Of a DNA stretch of 64,000 nt, positions 54,011 to 64,000 are shown one piece after another. Within the stretch, counting starts at the first letter, position 1. Each line of letters opens with the position of its first letter. The DNA is from Ahaetulla prasina (Eukaryota > Chordata > Lepidosauria > Squamata > Colubridae), in the NCBI RefSeq assembly GCF_028640845.1, contig NC_080546.1:70330723-70394722 (forward strand), in the 5' to 3' direction. The notes beneath the pieces were generated by a model that saw only the letters and a program-made list of their open reading frames with translations, was not told the origin of the DNA and searched no databases. The position numbers were made by a program, and so were the translations under genes.

Positions 54011-54652
54011 CGGGACCAATTTTAACTTAAAGAAGATAATACCGGACTGAACAGAAACAGGAGAGCTCTAATTATAAAAGCAAGTAATCAATCAATTCCC
54101 TGTTATTTTTTTTTTTTTAAGTTTTGGATTTGACTTCAAAGTGAAAATGGCGATCGTTCTTTAATGAGCTACGCAGTTGAAAACGAAAGTGTTACAATTC
54201 TCTGCCTGCTGTTTATTGCTGAAGGCCAGCTGGAAAATTTTTTTAAACATTGTAATGAGAAGGGAGAAGAGCTCGAGATACTGAGACTGATTTAAAAAAA
54301 AAAAAAAAGACTTAAAAGGTTTATACGTAATATTAGCCGGGACCAATTTTAACTTAAAGAAGATAATACCGGACTGAACAGAAACAGGAGAGCTCTAACT
54401 ATAAAAGCAAGTAATTAATCAATTCCCTGTTATTTTTTTTTTTAAGTTTTGGATTTGACTTCAAAGTGAAAATGGCGATCGTTCTTTAATGAGCTACACA
54501 GTTGAAAACGAAAGTGTTACAAGTCTCACTGTCTGTTGTTCATTGCTGAAGGCCAGCTGGAAAAAATTTTTTTAAAACATTGTAATGAGAAGGGAGAAGA
54601 GATACTGAGACTGGAAGAAAAAAAAAGAATTAAAAGGTTTATACGTAATATT
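54011..54652 (+). repeat. Tandem 327-bp duplication in L1-III 5' UTR
   Basis: 'cgggaccaattttaactta' begins at 54011 and again at 54338. Both units end in 'gtttatacgtaatatt'. They differ by scattered substitutions and small indels, so the duplication is not recent. L1-I has only one such unit. Tandem promoter monomers are known from mouse L1; a similar role here is inferred. Confidence 0.88.
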
Positions 54653-54675
54653 AAGTTAAAGAGAAATTTTAAGAG

Positions 54676-55812
54676 ATGGCAGCAAAACAATTAAAGTCAA
54701 CTGCTACAAAAACCCCAGGAACATTAACACCGGGAGTCTCTCCAGCACATACAGCAGATACAAAATCACTAAATTTGGAAGCACTTCAGGATAACCTGAA
54801 AGAATTTATGAAAAATTAATTACAGAAGAAATGTCAGAGATGAAAAAACAGATGTTAGAAATTCAAACTGGAAATAAAGAAGTTAAAGAAGGTTTGGTGT
54901 CAGCAGTACAGGGTCTGGCATCAAATGTGATTTTATTGGAGCAGGAAGTAGAAGAAATAAAGAAGTTAATTTAAAATTGGAAAATAAGATTGAGGTAGTT
55001 CAAAGTAAAATGGATAAAGCTGATGATGAAATTGTTTTGGTACAATATAGAGCTATGGAATTTGCTTTAAGAATACAGGGCCTAAAACAGAATAGACAAG
55101 AGAATTTGAAGCAAATTTTTTCTGAGGCCTTTGCGGAGATTTTGGCAGTTCATCCAGTAGATGTGGCTTTTTATATTGACAAAATTTAGCGTGTGAATTC
55201 CTGGATAGCAAGACAAAGAAATCTTCCCAGAGACATTGTTATTTATTTTACTACTAGAACAGTGAGAAATGAGATTTTACAAGCTTTTTTAAAGGAGACA
55301 AGATTCAAGCAGCTGGTCAAGATATTTTAATACTAAAATTCCCCAAAATGTTGAGAGGTAGGAAGGAGTTTGCTTTTTGGTGAACGAACTTAAAACGTCA
55401 GATTGAGTACAGATGGGACATCCCAACTGGTATAATAGTTTACTATGAAGGTAAAGCACATCGTCTTAATACAGTCAGTAAAGCACGAGAGTTTTATGCT
55501 TATGTGCTCAAAGCTGGAAGTCCACCACCTCCGGATGGTAGGAGAAAGGAAGGTGAAATTAAAGAAAAAGAAGTGATAGTAATGGAAGAAGACCTTTTAC
55601 AAGCGTTGGATGTGTCTAAGATGGGATCAGAGATTCCAAAAGAGCCAAGGATGACAAGAGCAGCTGTCAAACGCAAGGAACAAGAAGAAAAGGCTCAACA
55701 GGCTCAATCTGCTATTACCAAGACGGAAACAGTGGGAGGAGCAAGGCCCAAAGAAAGATATGATTTGCGGCTGGTGCTTCAAAAGTTTCCGATTGCTGAT
55801 AATGGCAATTAG
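54676..55812 (+). pseudogene. L1-III ORF1, decayed
   Basis: Start ATG in 'agagatggcagcaaaacaat'. Domains: disordered start ('SPAHTADTKSLNLEALQ'), coiled coil (54830-55010), RRM-like 'QYRAMEFALRIQGLKQN' (55040), 'RDIVIYFTTRTVRN' (55230) and C-terminal 'QIEYRWDIPTGIIVYY' (about 55400). Frame losses near 54810, 54960, 55290 and 55370 and a TAG at 55186 break it. It ends '...FPIADNGN' at TAG 55810. Confidence 0.88.
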
Positions 55813-58800
55813 ACTTTTATCTTGGAATGTCAATGGATTAAACTCACCACAAAGAGAAGAAAGATATTTCATTATTTGAAGCAATTTAAAATGACATTGT
55901 ATGTTTACAAGAAACACATATTAGAACATTAGACCAGAAATATTTGATAAATTCAAAATTGGGAATACATTTTGTTGCATCTGCTACAGAAAAGAAGAAT
56001 GGACTAGTTGTTTATATAAAGGTAATTTATCTGCAACATTAATTGAGCGGATAATCAAGGAAGATATATTGCTATTGAACTTTTATTGGAAGGGAAAAAT
56101 ACTTTTAATAGGAGTTTATGCCAAATCAACAACAAGAAAAATTTTATAAGTTTTACATAAAAGAATAACATCTTGGGATTATAAAACTTATATATTAATG
56201 GGTGATTGGAATGGAGTGATGGATACCCAGAAAGATAAAAGAAGTCTTAGAATATTTCCAATCGTGTAAAACTGCCAAAGGCATTCTTTGATTTGATGGA
56301 AGATTTAGAACTGAGAGATGTATGGCGAGAACACAATGAAAGAGAGATTTTACATTTTTTTCTGATCAGACATCAATCTTTTCTAGGATTGATTTCATTT
56401 TAATTACTAATGATTTGTTTTTCAGAGTGAAGAAGACAAAAATTTGTTCTAGAACCTTGTCTGATCATAGCCCGGTATGGATTGAGTTAGATCGGGAAAA
56501 AGAGGCCAGGAGGTCGTGGAGGATGAATGAGAACTTGTTTAAATATGAACAAAATGTAAATGAATGTAAAACTCTAATGAAGGAATTTTTTTCTTTGAAC
56601 ATGGATAAAGGGACACCTATAGAGATAGTTTGGGACACCAGCAAAGCTTATATGAGGGGAATTTTATTAGAGATAAATAATAAATATAGAAATAGACTGC
56701 ACAAAAGGCGAAAAGAACTAGAAGAGGAAATTAGAAGGAAGGAGCAGTTATTGGTAGGCAATCCAGGAGATAGTAAAATAAAAGAGTCAATAAATATATT
56801 AAGAGGTCAATTTAATATGTTAATGGCAGATCAGGTGGCAACTAATTTACAATATGTAAAACATAATTTGTTTAATAATTCTAATAAACCTGGAAGGTGG
56901 TTAGCATATTTATTAAGAAAGAAACAGAAACGACGTATAATTGATAAAATAGAATATAGAGGTAAGGAAGTATATCAGCAAAATTTGATTAAAAAAGCTT
57001 TTTTAGAATATTTTATATTCTAAAATATAAAATAAGAATAAGTTATATTCTAGAGATGTGATTAGTGATAAAGATATAGATAGATATTTACAGGACTACG
57101 GTATTTTAGAAATTACAGTAGATCAAAGGGAAGAGTTGAATCAATTAATTTCTTCAGAGGAAATAGTGTTTGCAATTAAGCAGCTTAAAGCGAATAAAGC
57201 ACCAGGTACAGATGGCTTGACAACTACTTATTATAAAAATTTACAAAATGAGATGATTGTACCACTTAAGGAGTTATTTAACAGAATACAAAGGGGAGGA
57301 GAAGCTCCTCCTTCATGGAGGACAGCTTTTATCTCATTAATACCAATATCGCTTTTAAATACTGATTATAAGATATTTGCTAAGATACTAGCGAATAGAT
57401 TGATGCCACTGATGAATCAATTAATTCATAATGACCAATCAGGATTTATTAAGGGGAGACAGATGAGATATAATATGAGACAAATTGTAAATTTACTTGA
57501 ATATTTGGAAGGAAACAGCCAGGTTTCAGCAGCATTCCTCTTTTTGGATGCCGAAAAAGCTTTTGATAGATTGGATTGGCAGTTTTTGTTTAAAGTAATA
57601 GAAAAAATGCAATTTGGGGATTATTTTATTCAAGCAATTAAGGCTATATATCAAAAGCAAACAGCTCAAATAATAGTAAATGGTGGATTAACAGAATCTT
57701 TCAAGATTGAGAAAGGGACTAGACAAGGATGTCCCTTGTCACCATTATTATTCATTCTAACTTTGGAAATATTATTGAGTAAGATACGTGGTTTAGATCG
57801 AATAAAAGGAATTAGAATTAAAAATCAAGATTATAAATTAAGAGCGTTTGCAGATGATTTGGTTGTTTCTTTATCTCAACCAATACATTCAGCTGTATAT
57901 TTGATGGAGACAATTGATCAGTATAGTAAGGTATCTGGGTTTAAAGTGAATCAACAGAAGACAAAAATGATAATTAAAATATGAATAAACATCAGAGTGA
58001 AGAATTAAAAAGAATAACTGGATATGAAGTAGTTAAAAAGGTTAAATACTTAGGAGTATACATTACAGCATCGAATGTAAAATTATATAAAAACAGTTAT
58101 GAGGTATTGTGGGGAAAAGTAATTAAAGAAATGGAGAAATGGAAGAAGTTACAATTATCATTGTTGGGAAGAGTGGCAGCTATAAAAATGAATGTTTTGC
58201 CTAGATTTTTATTTTTGTTTCAAATGATTCCAATTTTGAAGAAAGATGCAAATTTACAAGAATGGCAAAAAGGGATTAATAAATTTGTATGGAAGGGTAA
58301 AAAACCGAGGATAAAGTTAAAAATAATGCAAGGCGTTAGGGAAAGAGGGGTTTAAAATGCCTAATTTGAAATTGTACTATGATGCAGTTGTTTTAACTTT
58401 AATTTCTGATTGGATTAATTTAACAGAGGAAAGGATTTTGAATATAGAAGGTTATGGTTTGTTATATGGATGGCATGCATATGTATATATGACAAGAAAA
58501 TTGATAAGACATTTAAGAATAATATGGTCAGAAGTGCGTTGTTGAGGATTTGGAAAAAATATCAATATAAGTTAGATGGAAAGATACCAATATGGACCAT
58601 CCCCAGACATATGATAGAGAATATAAATATATTACAAAAAATGGAAGATATCACTTACAAGAGCTTTTGACTATGGAAAAGGGGTTACAGTTAAAATCTA
58701 GGGAGAAATTGAGGATGAAGGAAGAAATTATACATGGTTCCAGTATGGACAATTGCAATCTAGATGGAAAATAGATCAGAAAATTGGTATAAGGCAAAGT

Positions 58801-59490
58801 GATGATAATCTGGTAAAACAAATAAAAGATCAAGGTCAACAGCATATAAAGAGATTATATAATGTATTGGTTGAAATTGATTCAGAAATGGAGTTGGTTA
58901 AAGATTGTATGGTAAAATGGGCACAAAATTTTCAACAACCTATAATGTTAGAAACATGGGAAAAAATTGGGTGAGGAATGTGAAATTCACGCAAGCACAA
59001 AATTTAAGAGAAATTTTTATAAAATGTTTTATAGATGGCATTTAGATCCTAAAAACTGTCATGTATGTATCCAAATGTGAAAGCAAAATGTTGGAGATGT
59101 GATTGTGAGGATGCTACCTATTATCATATATGGTGGACTTGCAAAAGTTAAAGCCTTTTGGATTAAAATATGGTGGATTATGCAGAACATTTTGAAAAGA
59201 AGATCAAGTTTGTTCCACAGTTCTTTTATTAGGAATAATCTCAGATTGCACTGTTATAGAGACAAAACTGATTCTGAATTTAATAACTGCTGCAAGATTA
59301 TTGATTGCACAATATTGGAAGAAAGAAGACTTACCTACAATTGGAGAATGGATTAGTAAAGTATCAAATTTAGCAGAAATGGCAAAATTTCTGCCTACTT
59401 GAAAGACTGTACACAAGAAAAATATATTTTGGAATGGAGGAAGTGGATTGATTATATTCAAAATAAGTATCAGATTAAAAATATCAATTA
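55802..59490 (+). pseudogene. L1-III ORF2, endonuclease and reverse transcriptase, decayed
   Basis: The ATG (55802) overlaps the ORF1 stop. Endonuclease: 'LLSWNVNGLNSPQRE', 'LETHIR'-like text and 'YILMGDWNGVMDTQ' (56190), 'LSDHSPVWIELD' (56460). The RT lies mostly in one 308-codon frame (57058-57984): 'NKAPGTDGLTTTYY', 'NDQSGFIKGRQM', 'FLDAEKAFDRLDW', 'GTRQGCPLSPLL' and FADD at 57847-57858. The usual 'NYRPISLL' box has a short deletion (57345). Thumb and C-terminus ('AKCWRCDCEDATYYHIWWTC', 59085) are frameshifted many times. Confidence 0.88.
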
Positions 59491-60235
59491 GTTTTGAGTG
59501 AAGTTAGGAATTATTATGTATTAGTTTAAGAAAGAAGGAATTGATAGTGTGATGGTGTGAAATGGAATATGTTTTATGTTATATTTTAGATTATGTTTGT
59601 TAGTTACAATACCCTGTATTCTGTTCTGGGAAGTCTCGGGGAGAAGGCGGGAAGGGAAGACTATAAATTGATTGGTTGCCATTGTACAGGAATAATGGTA
59701 GAATTAAACAAGTTGGAATGGTGTAATGTCGGGACTGCTCGGCAAACTCCCGAAGGAAAGGGTAAGGAAAGAGGAGTAAAGAAGGAAGAAAGTAGGTAGG
59801 TAGGTGGGTAGGGAGGAAAGAAGGAGGAGAAGAAAGGATAGGAGGAGGAGAAGAAGGAGAAGATAGAGGTTAGAAAGGATGGTAGTGAGAAGTGGGAAAG
59901 AGGAGGAAGTAGCGAGGAGAAGGTGGTGGGGGAAGTTTAAGAAGGATGAGAAGGGAAGAAAGGATTAAAGGGGGGAGTGGCAGTCGAGCAGCCCTGATTG
60001 AGTATAATTTGAGTATAGGACTGATTGTTGGATAAGTGATTGTATTGTACACTGGTCAAATTGTGGGAATTATTATGGAAAAATAAAAAAAAATTTGCAA
60101 AAAAAAAAAAAAAGACCTTGGAGTTTTCATATCAAATGATCTACGTGCCAAAGCTCATTGCAACTACATCGCAAAAAAGGCTTTAAGAATTGTAAACTTA
60201 ATCTTGCATAGCTTCTTCTCCAGAAACACTACTGT

Positions 60236-60655
60236 CGTGTCCCACTCCTCTGACAGCCGGGTCTGGGAAGTCTGTATCAAGCATGGCCATGAAGCCTCTG
60301 CAGCTTTGCCAAATTCCTGTCAGAGTTCTCAGGGTAGGCAGGAATCCAAGGTATGACTTCAGCAACCAGATGAGACTTTGCCTGACTCAAGGAATGCCAA
60401 AAAGCAGATCCTTTATATACGCCACGGGGTGTGGCTCCATGACTCAGCACTTATCCAGGCCTGCCCCTCCGTTCCTTTTGCTGACATTACCTCTCCATTC
60501 TCCGGAAGCGGGGATCTGTCCACTTTTCGTCCTCCTGCTCAGCTGCTGGCAATTCTAGCTCGTGGCTGGCTTCGTGCTCACACGCTGTATGAAGGTTTGT
60601 TTGCTCAGTCTGTCCGGGCATGGTGCCAGGGCTGGGGGCTGGAGGCCTGACCTGG
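60236..60655 (+). mobile_element. Possible solo LTR
   Basis: Begins 'tgtcgtgtcccactcctctg' right after CR1 sequence. It contains 'tttatatacgccacggggtg' as a TATA-like element and 'ccatgactcagcacttatcc', and ends near 'ggaggcctgacctgg'. No coding sequence. The TG start and TATA suggest an LTR of another element family; I see no matching second LTR or target duplication. Confidence 0.35.
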
Positions 60656-61654
60656 TTTATGACCGGCGCAAGTTACAACCTATAAGGCCGGGCTTATTCA
60701 TGGCTGAAAGTTGAAAGGACTGCCAGTAAGAGATATTAGGAGGGGACCAATGCTCAGCCCCCTTCTGGCTTTACAAACTAAGTTGACAGACTTCGCATGC
60801 TTTCCAAATGCGATCAGGGCCTATGGGAAGATACGTTTGGGATCCAGAGGTTTTTCCTGTAGTCTTTTATTCAAAGCTCCATCTATGTGGATAATAATGA
60901 GCATCTTTTTGGAGGACATTAGCTCTCCCCTCAGGAGAGTGTTTAGCTCTCTGCATCTGGCCTACTCTAGGCATTCCTATTTCTGCTGGAAGACGATCAA
61001 ACATGAAGATGTTCCAGACATTGTCGATGGTTGATGGTTGCTACCACCCTTCTCCATTGGCACCAGTGGCTCTGTGATCTTCTCATGGAACCTTCTCCTC
61101 TGTCTCTGAAATTAAATTGTCCCGCCTTTCTCCAGGGCCTGTTTCCACACTCTCCCTGCCAGGGCCTGTTTCCATGACATTCCTTTGTGGTCTTTCATGA
61201 TGTAAGAATTCCATTTATGCTTCCTCACTTTCCCCAAAGACCAGCTAGAAAGGAGGTGCCCAGAGGGTCATTGGTTGCCTCCTCCTCACTTTGGAAGAGC
61301 TTTGTAACTCCCGCTGCCTTAAGGAAGTTCAAAACATCCTTAAAGATCCATTTCATCCTGGGGCCTATTCTTTTTTGAACTATTACCATCTGGAAGACAG
61401 TACAGGACAATATGAACACAGACAAATAGGCTGAAAAGCAGCTTCTATTCCAGAGCAGTAACTATACTGAATTCTACTGTAGAGTGCAATATGAATGCAA
61501 TATCAGGGGTTTTCAATTCAATTGCATACAATGTGAAGCAGGTGTGTTTTTGTTTTATTTTTATAGGGTTTTTTTTTAAGTATAATATGCAGTGAACATG
61601 GTACTTAATTTCATTCTATGAGATGCCATGACAATAAAGTAAACTATTAAACTA
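60656..61654 (+). repeat. Duplicated block, occurrence 3
   Basis: Longest intact version: 'ggaccaatgctcagccccct', 'gggaagatacgtttgggatc', 'ggttgatggttgctaccacc', 'ccagctagaaaggaggtgcc', ending 'gacaataaag'. It lies directly 3' of gene copy 5 and in the opposite sense, so it is the ancestral 3' flank of one gene type in the unit. Confidence 0.65.
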
Positions 61655-62004
61655 TTATTGCTTGGTCTCGGAGATCTTCCTGATGACTTTGGAGAGGAGT
61701 TGACTCCTAATAAGACCCGGCTTAATCCGATGGCCACACTGCTGAAAGATTTCTTCCATTGAGTCAGCTGCAGCCTGAACCACCCAGGGTTCGCAATCAG
61801 CTTGCAGATCCCAGAAACCTGAAAAGAAATCCAGAAAACAAGTGATTTCCAGGATCGACCGGTAGAACAAACCCTGATCAGCGACAGAACTTCTGGAAAA
61901 AAAATCACCGCTCCAAGTGAGGGAACTTTGAAACTCACCGAGGAAAATTTCTTCGTTTTGTTTGGAAGTCACCACAACCAGTTTCATGTATTGCATGCAG
62001 CAGC
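61655..62004 (-). pseudogene. Tandem-repeat gene, copy 5: last two exons with intact splice sites
   Basis: Minus strand: acceptor 'ctag' (62006-62005), 66-nt exon 62004-61939 encoding 'CCMQYMKLVVVTSKQNEEIF' plus Leu, donor GTGAGT (61938-61933), 114-nt intron, acceptor AG (61820-61819), and 164-nt exon 61818-61655 encoding 'LQADCEPWVVQAAADSM', 'QCGHRIKPGLIRSQLLSKVI' and 'SETKQ'. Both exons are free of stops (the joining codon gives Gly) and all splice dinucleotides are canonical, so this may be the ancestral state. No array or promoter is found before the gap. I could not name the protein. Confidence 0.65.
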
Positions 62005-62350
62005 CTAGGCACATAAAAAGAAAACGTTGGTTGGCTTAGCAGAGATGGCTAAATCGACTGATTCAAGAAAAAAATACACAATTCACTGGTTTCCTTTCCT
62101 TCGTTTCCGCTGTTTGGTTTTAGTAATCCATGGCCGTGGGAATTGCCTCCTCCTGTGTTAGAATCTCCTCCGTGTTTGTAAAGACAGGCGGGGTGAGATT
62201 AAGAAAGCTGCTCCTTAAAGAAATGTTCCTTAATTTTAGCAGATGGTCTCGTGAGTAGGAAATCCAGTGAGTCACAGAGAACAATTAGAAATAAAAGAAA
62301 CAATTAGAGAGCATTTCACCGAGGCAGCCTTCGTCGGCGCCATCATTTGC
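62005..62350 (-). other. Intron upstream of gene copy 5 last exons
   Basis: 62005-62090 matches the intron in copy 4 (48270-48359), with pyrimidine-rich 'cgttttctttttatgtgcc' before the acceptor on the gene strand. The remainder has no recognised feature. Confidence 0.55.
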
Positions 62351-62540
62351 ATATTTATATACAAAGTCAACTTATTGCCCCCCCAACAATCTGGGTCCTC
62401 ATTTTACCTACCTTATAAAGGGTGGGAGGCTGAGTCAACCTTGAGCCTGGTGGGACTCGAGCCTGCAGTAATTGTAATTGCAGGCAGCTGTGTGTTAATA
62501 ATAGGCTGCATTAGCCTGGTGAGCCACTTCCCAGCCCTAT
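62351..62540 (-). mobile_element. tRNA-derived SINE (Sauria-type)
   Basis: Minus strand: a tRNA-like head with B-box-like 'ggctcgagtccc' (about 62465-62453), 'gacccagattgttgg' and 'gcaataagttgactttgta'. Same family as 51538-51778. It lies in the intron upstream of gene copy 5. Confidence 0.8.
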
Positions 62541-62678
62541 ATGCTTCTTGCTACTTGCCTATATTTTTATTAACCTGAGGATATGCAATTGCATTTTGGT
62601 CTACAGTTCTAAGTTAAGAACATCTTCAATTCTTTATCAGAAATATCAGTTACAGTTATTGTAAGAATACAGAAGTCT
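62541..62678. other. Short unassigned stretch before the gap
   Basis: AT-rich sequence without a recognised motif. Confidence 0.5.
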
Positions 62679-62778
62679 NNNNNNNNNNNNNNNNNNNNNN
62701 NNNNNNNNNNNNNNNNNNNNNNNNNNNNNNNNNNNNNNNNNNNNNNNNNNNNNNNNNNNNNNNNNNNNNNNNNNNNNN
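62679..62778. other. Assembly gap (100 N)
   Basis: Exactly 100 N. The right flank is again the 3' part of an L1 of the same type as L1-II, so both gaps lie where a young L1 would have to be resolved. Confidence 0.98.
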
Positions 62779-63416
62779 AAATATATTTTAGAATGGAAAA
62801 TGTGGATTGATTATATTCAAAATAAGTATCAGATAAAAAATATCAAATAGCATATGAGTAAATTTAGGAAATAATTTGTATTAGATATATTTTTGAAGGA
62901 GAGGAATTGAGAGTGTGAATAAGCGTGGAGACTAGAGATTATAATTTAGGATTTTAGATTATGATTGTTAGTTTTGATACCCTGCATTTTGTTCTGGGAA
63001 GTCGGGGTGGGGTGGGGGTAAAGGGAAGGAATTGGGGGTTGAGGTTAGTGATGGAGTGATGGTTAATGTACAGGGATTATTGAAGATGTATAAATATAAT
63101 TAATGTAGGGTCGGGTCTGACCAGTTGCCATTTTAGAACGGTGGGGAGGGAAAAAAGAGAGAGTAGGAGGTAGGAAAGAGGAGAAGAGGAAGGAAGAGGG
63201 GTAGAAGAGGGAGAAGAGTGTAGGGTGGAGGGAGGAGAGGAGGTAGATAAGAGAAGGAGAGGAAGGTTTGGAAAGTAAAAGAAGGTAGAAGAGGGAAGAA
63301 GTTTAAAAAGGGGGGTGGTGACTGGGCAGGCCCGACTAATTGTATATAACTGTACATTGGATGAATTATTTGATAAGATTGTAAAAATAAAACTTTTTTT
63401 ATAAAAAAAAAAAAAA
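62779..63416 (+). mobile_element. L1 LINE, copy V, 3' end
   Basis: The end of ORF2 ('ILEWKMWIDYIQNKYQIK'), a 3' UTR with G-rich tract (62999-63020) and purine tract, then poly(A) at 63403-63415. It is very similar to the 3' end of L1-II. It sits in the RNase H part of gypsy copy D at an 'aaaatgccttcca' site. Confidence 0.88.
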
Positions 63417-64000
63417 TGCCTTCCAGAAAGGTATTCGTGGAATTTCTTCACCCCAGCAACTGCAGCCAGGGCTTCCTTGTCTAGTTGGCTGTAGTTCCTT
63501 TCGGGGCTAGAAAGGATTCTAGAAAAATAAGCAATTGGCACCTCGGAACCGTTGGGTAGCCGATGGCTAAATACAGCGCCCACTCCGAAAGGGGACGCGT
63601 CACAGACAAGGACTAGGGGAAGCATTTTATTGTATTGCATCAGTAGACTGTCCTCAGGAGTTTCCTGACATTCGAGAACGCCGATGCTTCCTCCTTCCCC
63701 CAGACCCAAGGTTGTTTGTTAGCTAGGAGTCTGTGGAGGGGTTCAGCTACTGTAGCCTTTTGTTTTAGGAAGACACGTAAAAATTTAGGAGGCCTAGGAA
63801 TGCTTGCAATTTGGTTTTATCTTGAGGGGTTGGCGCTTCTTTGATTGCTTTGATTTTAGATTCAGTGGGATGTATTCCCGCCTGATCGAATTTATAGCCT
63901 AGAGCAGGGGATCCTCATTCCCGTCGACCACGCTCATTGGGAAACCCCCTAGTGACTCTCATCAAGTCAGATGGGTCCTACTGCATCTGCGCGGACTACA
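63417..64000 (-). mobile_element. Ty3/gypsy element, copy D (runs off the window)
   Basis: Minus strand: RNase H 'CDASPFGVGAVFSHRLPNGS' and 'NYSQLDKEALAAVAGVKKFH' (63670-63420), RT tail 'QAGIHPTESKIKAI' (about 63885). From about 63905 the sense flips and the plus strand reads 'HWETP' and 'SDGSYCICADY', the same inversion as in A and C. It has the acidic Asp and Glu of RNase H in the preserved half. Gag and the LTR should lie beyond 64000. Confidence 0.88.

Larger units (their letters stand above)
53723..60110 (+). mobile_element. L1 LINE, copy III, full length (6.4 kb)
   Basis: Complete from the 5' UTR ('agacttcctgattggctcc') to poly(A), with a perfect 16-bp target duplication 'aaagaccttggagttt' (53707-53722 and 60111-60126). 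Structure: 5' UTR 53723-54675 with a tandem duplication, ORF1 54676-55812, ORF2 from 55802 to about 59490, 3' UTR to 60110 with a G-rich piece and a long purine tract (59755-59970). Both ORFs carry many single-base losses, so it is inactive now. Confidence 0.93.
52866..60235 (+). mobile_element. CR1/L3 LINE fragment split by L1-III
   Basis: 52866-53722 carries 'NDLTQIDFTEDNAEKAF', 'LSIGPDGLCAYFLKML', 'VIPVFKKGELSLVEN' and, after frameshifts, 'KCSVLHIGKKNLN'. It resumes at 60111-60235 with 'DLGVFISNDLRAKAHC' and 'LRIVNLILHSFFSRN'. The interruption is the L1, with a 16-bp duplication of CR1 sequence. The palm region is missing and stops are frequent. Confidence 0.88.

Overview
The window is vertebrate nuclear DNA, almost certainly from a squamate reptile and most likely a snake. 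It contains decayed L1, L2 and CR1/L3 non-LTR retrotransposons, CR1 tails that end in microsatellites, tRNA-derived SINEs of the Sauria type, a Ty3/gypsy element and a vomeronasal type-2 receptor (V2R) pseudogene fragment. I found no bacterial features, no RNA genes other than SINE heads, and no intact housekeeping gene. Two runs of exactly 100 N (8925-9024 and 62679-62778) are scaffold gaps.

The most interesting content is a multi-copy host gene family that I do not recognise. Five copies of its 3' end lie in 48 kb: copy 1 (15.4-20.6 kb, minus), copy 2 (32.7-34.7 kb, minus), copy 3 (37.2-39.4 kb, plus), copy 4 (47.7-48.7 kb, plus) and copy 5 (61.7-62.0 kb, minus). Copies 1-3 have a TATA-type promoter block, a purine-rich leader with a long GAAA microsatellite, and a tandem array of 200- or about 360-410-bp units. 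The units encode a basic, proline-rich peptide with an SH3-ligand-like PPPLPRRP core. All five copies end in a 66-nt exon and a 164-nt exon. Copies 4 and 5 keep normal splice acceptors. Copies 1-3 have lost the final AG acceptor, and their penultimate exon is fused to the array. Copies 2 and 3 are head to head in an imperfect inverted repeat.

The family spreads as a larger unit: gene, CR1 fragment, short unique flank, one gypsy insertion, second gene copy. The unit is seen inverted on the left (copy 1, gypsy A, a 3'-end scar at 3.97 kb), directly in the middle (copy 3, gypsy C, copy 4), and partly on the right (gypsy D, copy 5). Every gypsy copy carries the same internal inversion of the first part of its reverse transcriptase, so the inversion probably predates the duplications.

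Layout: 1-3.3 kb L2 copy; 3.3-4.0 kb duplicated block; 4.0-8.9 kb gypsy A with an L1 inside; gap; 9.0-14.4 kb L1 (minus); 14.5-21.8 kb gypsy scrap, CR1, gene copy 1 and upstream DNA; 21.8-25.5 kb second L2; 25.5-32.5 kb CR1s and other repeats; 32.5-39.6 kb gene copies 2 and 3; 39.6-47.7 kb CR1 and gypsy C carrying a CR1 and an L1; 47.7-48.7 kb gene copy 4; 50 kb V2R scrap; 50.4-52.5 kb third copy of the upstream block with a SINE; 52.9-60.2 kb CR1 split by a full-length L1; 60.2-62.7 kb LTR-like repeat, duplicated block, gene copy 5 and SINE; gap; L1 tail and gypsy D to the end.
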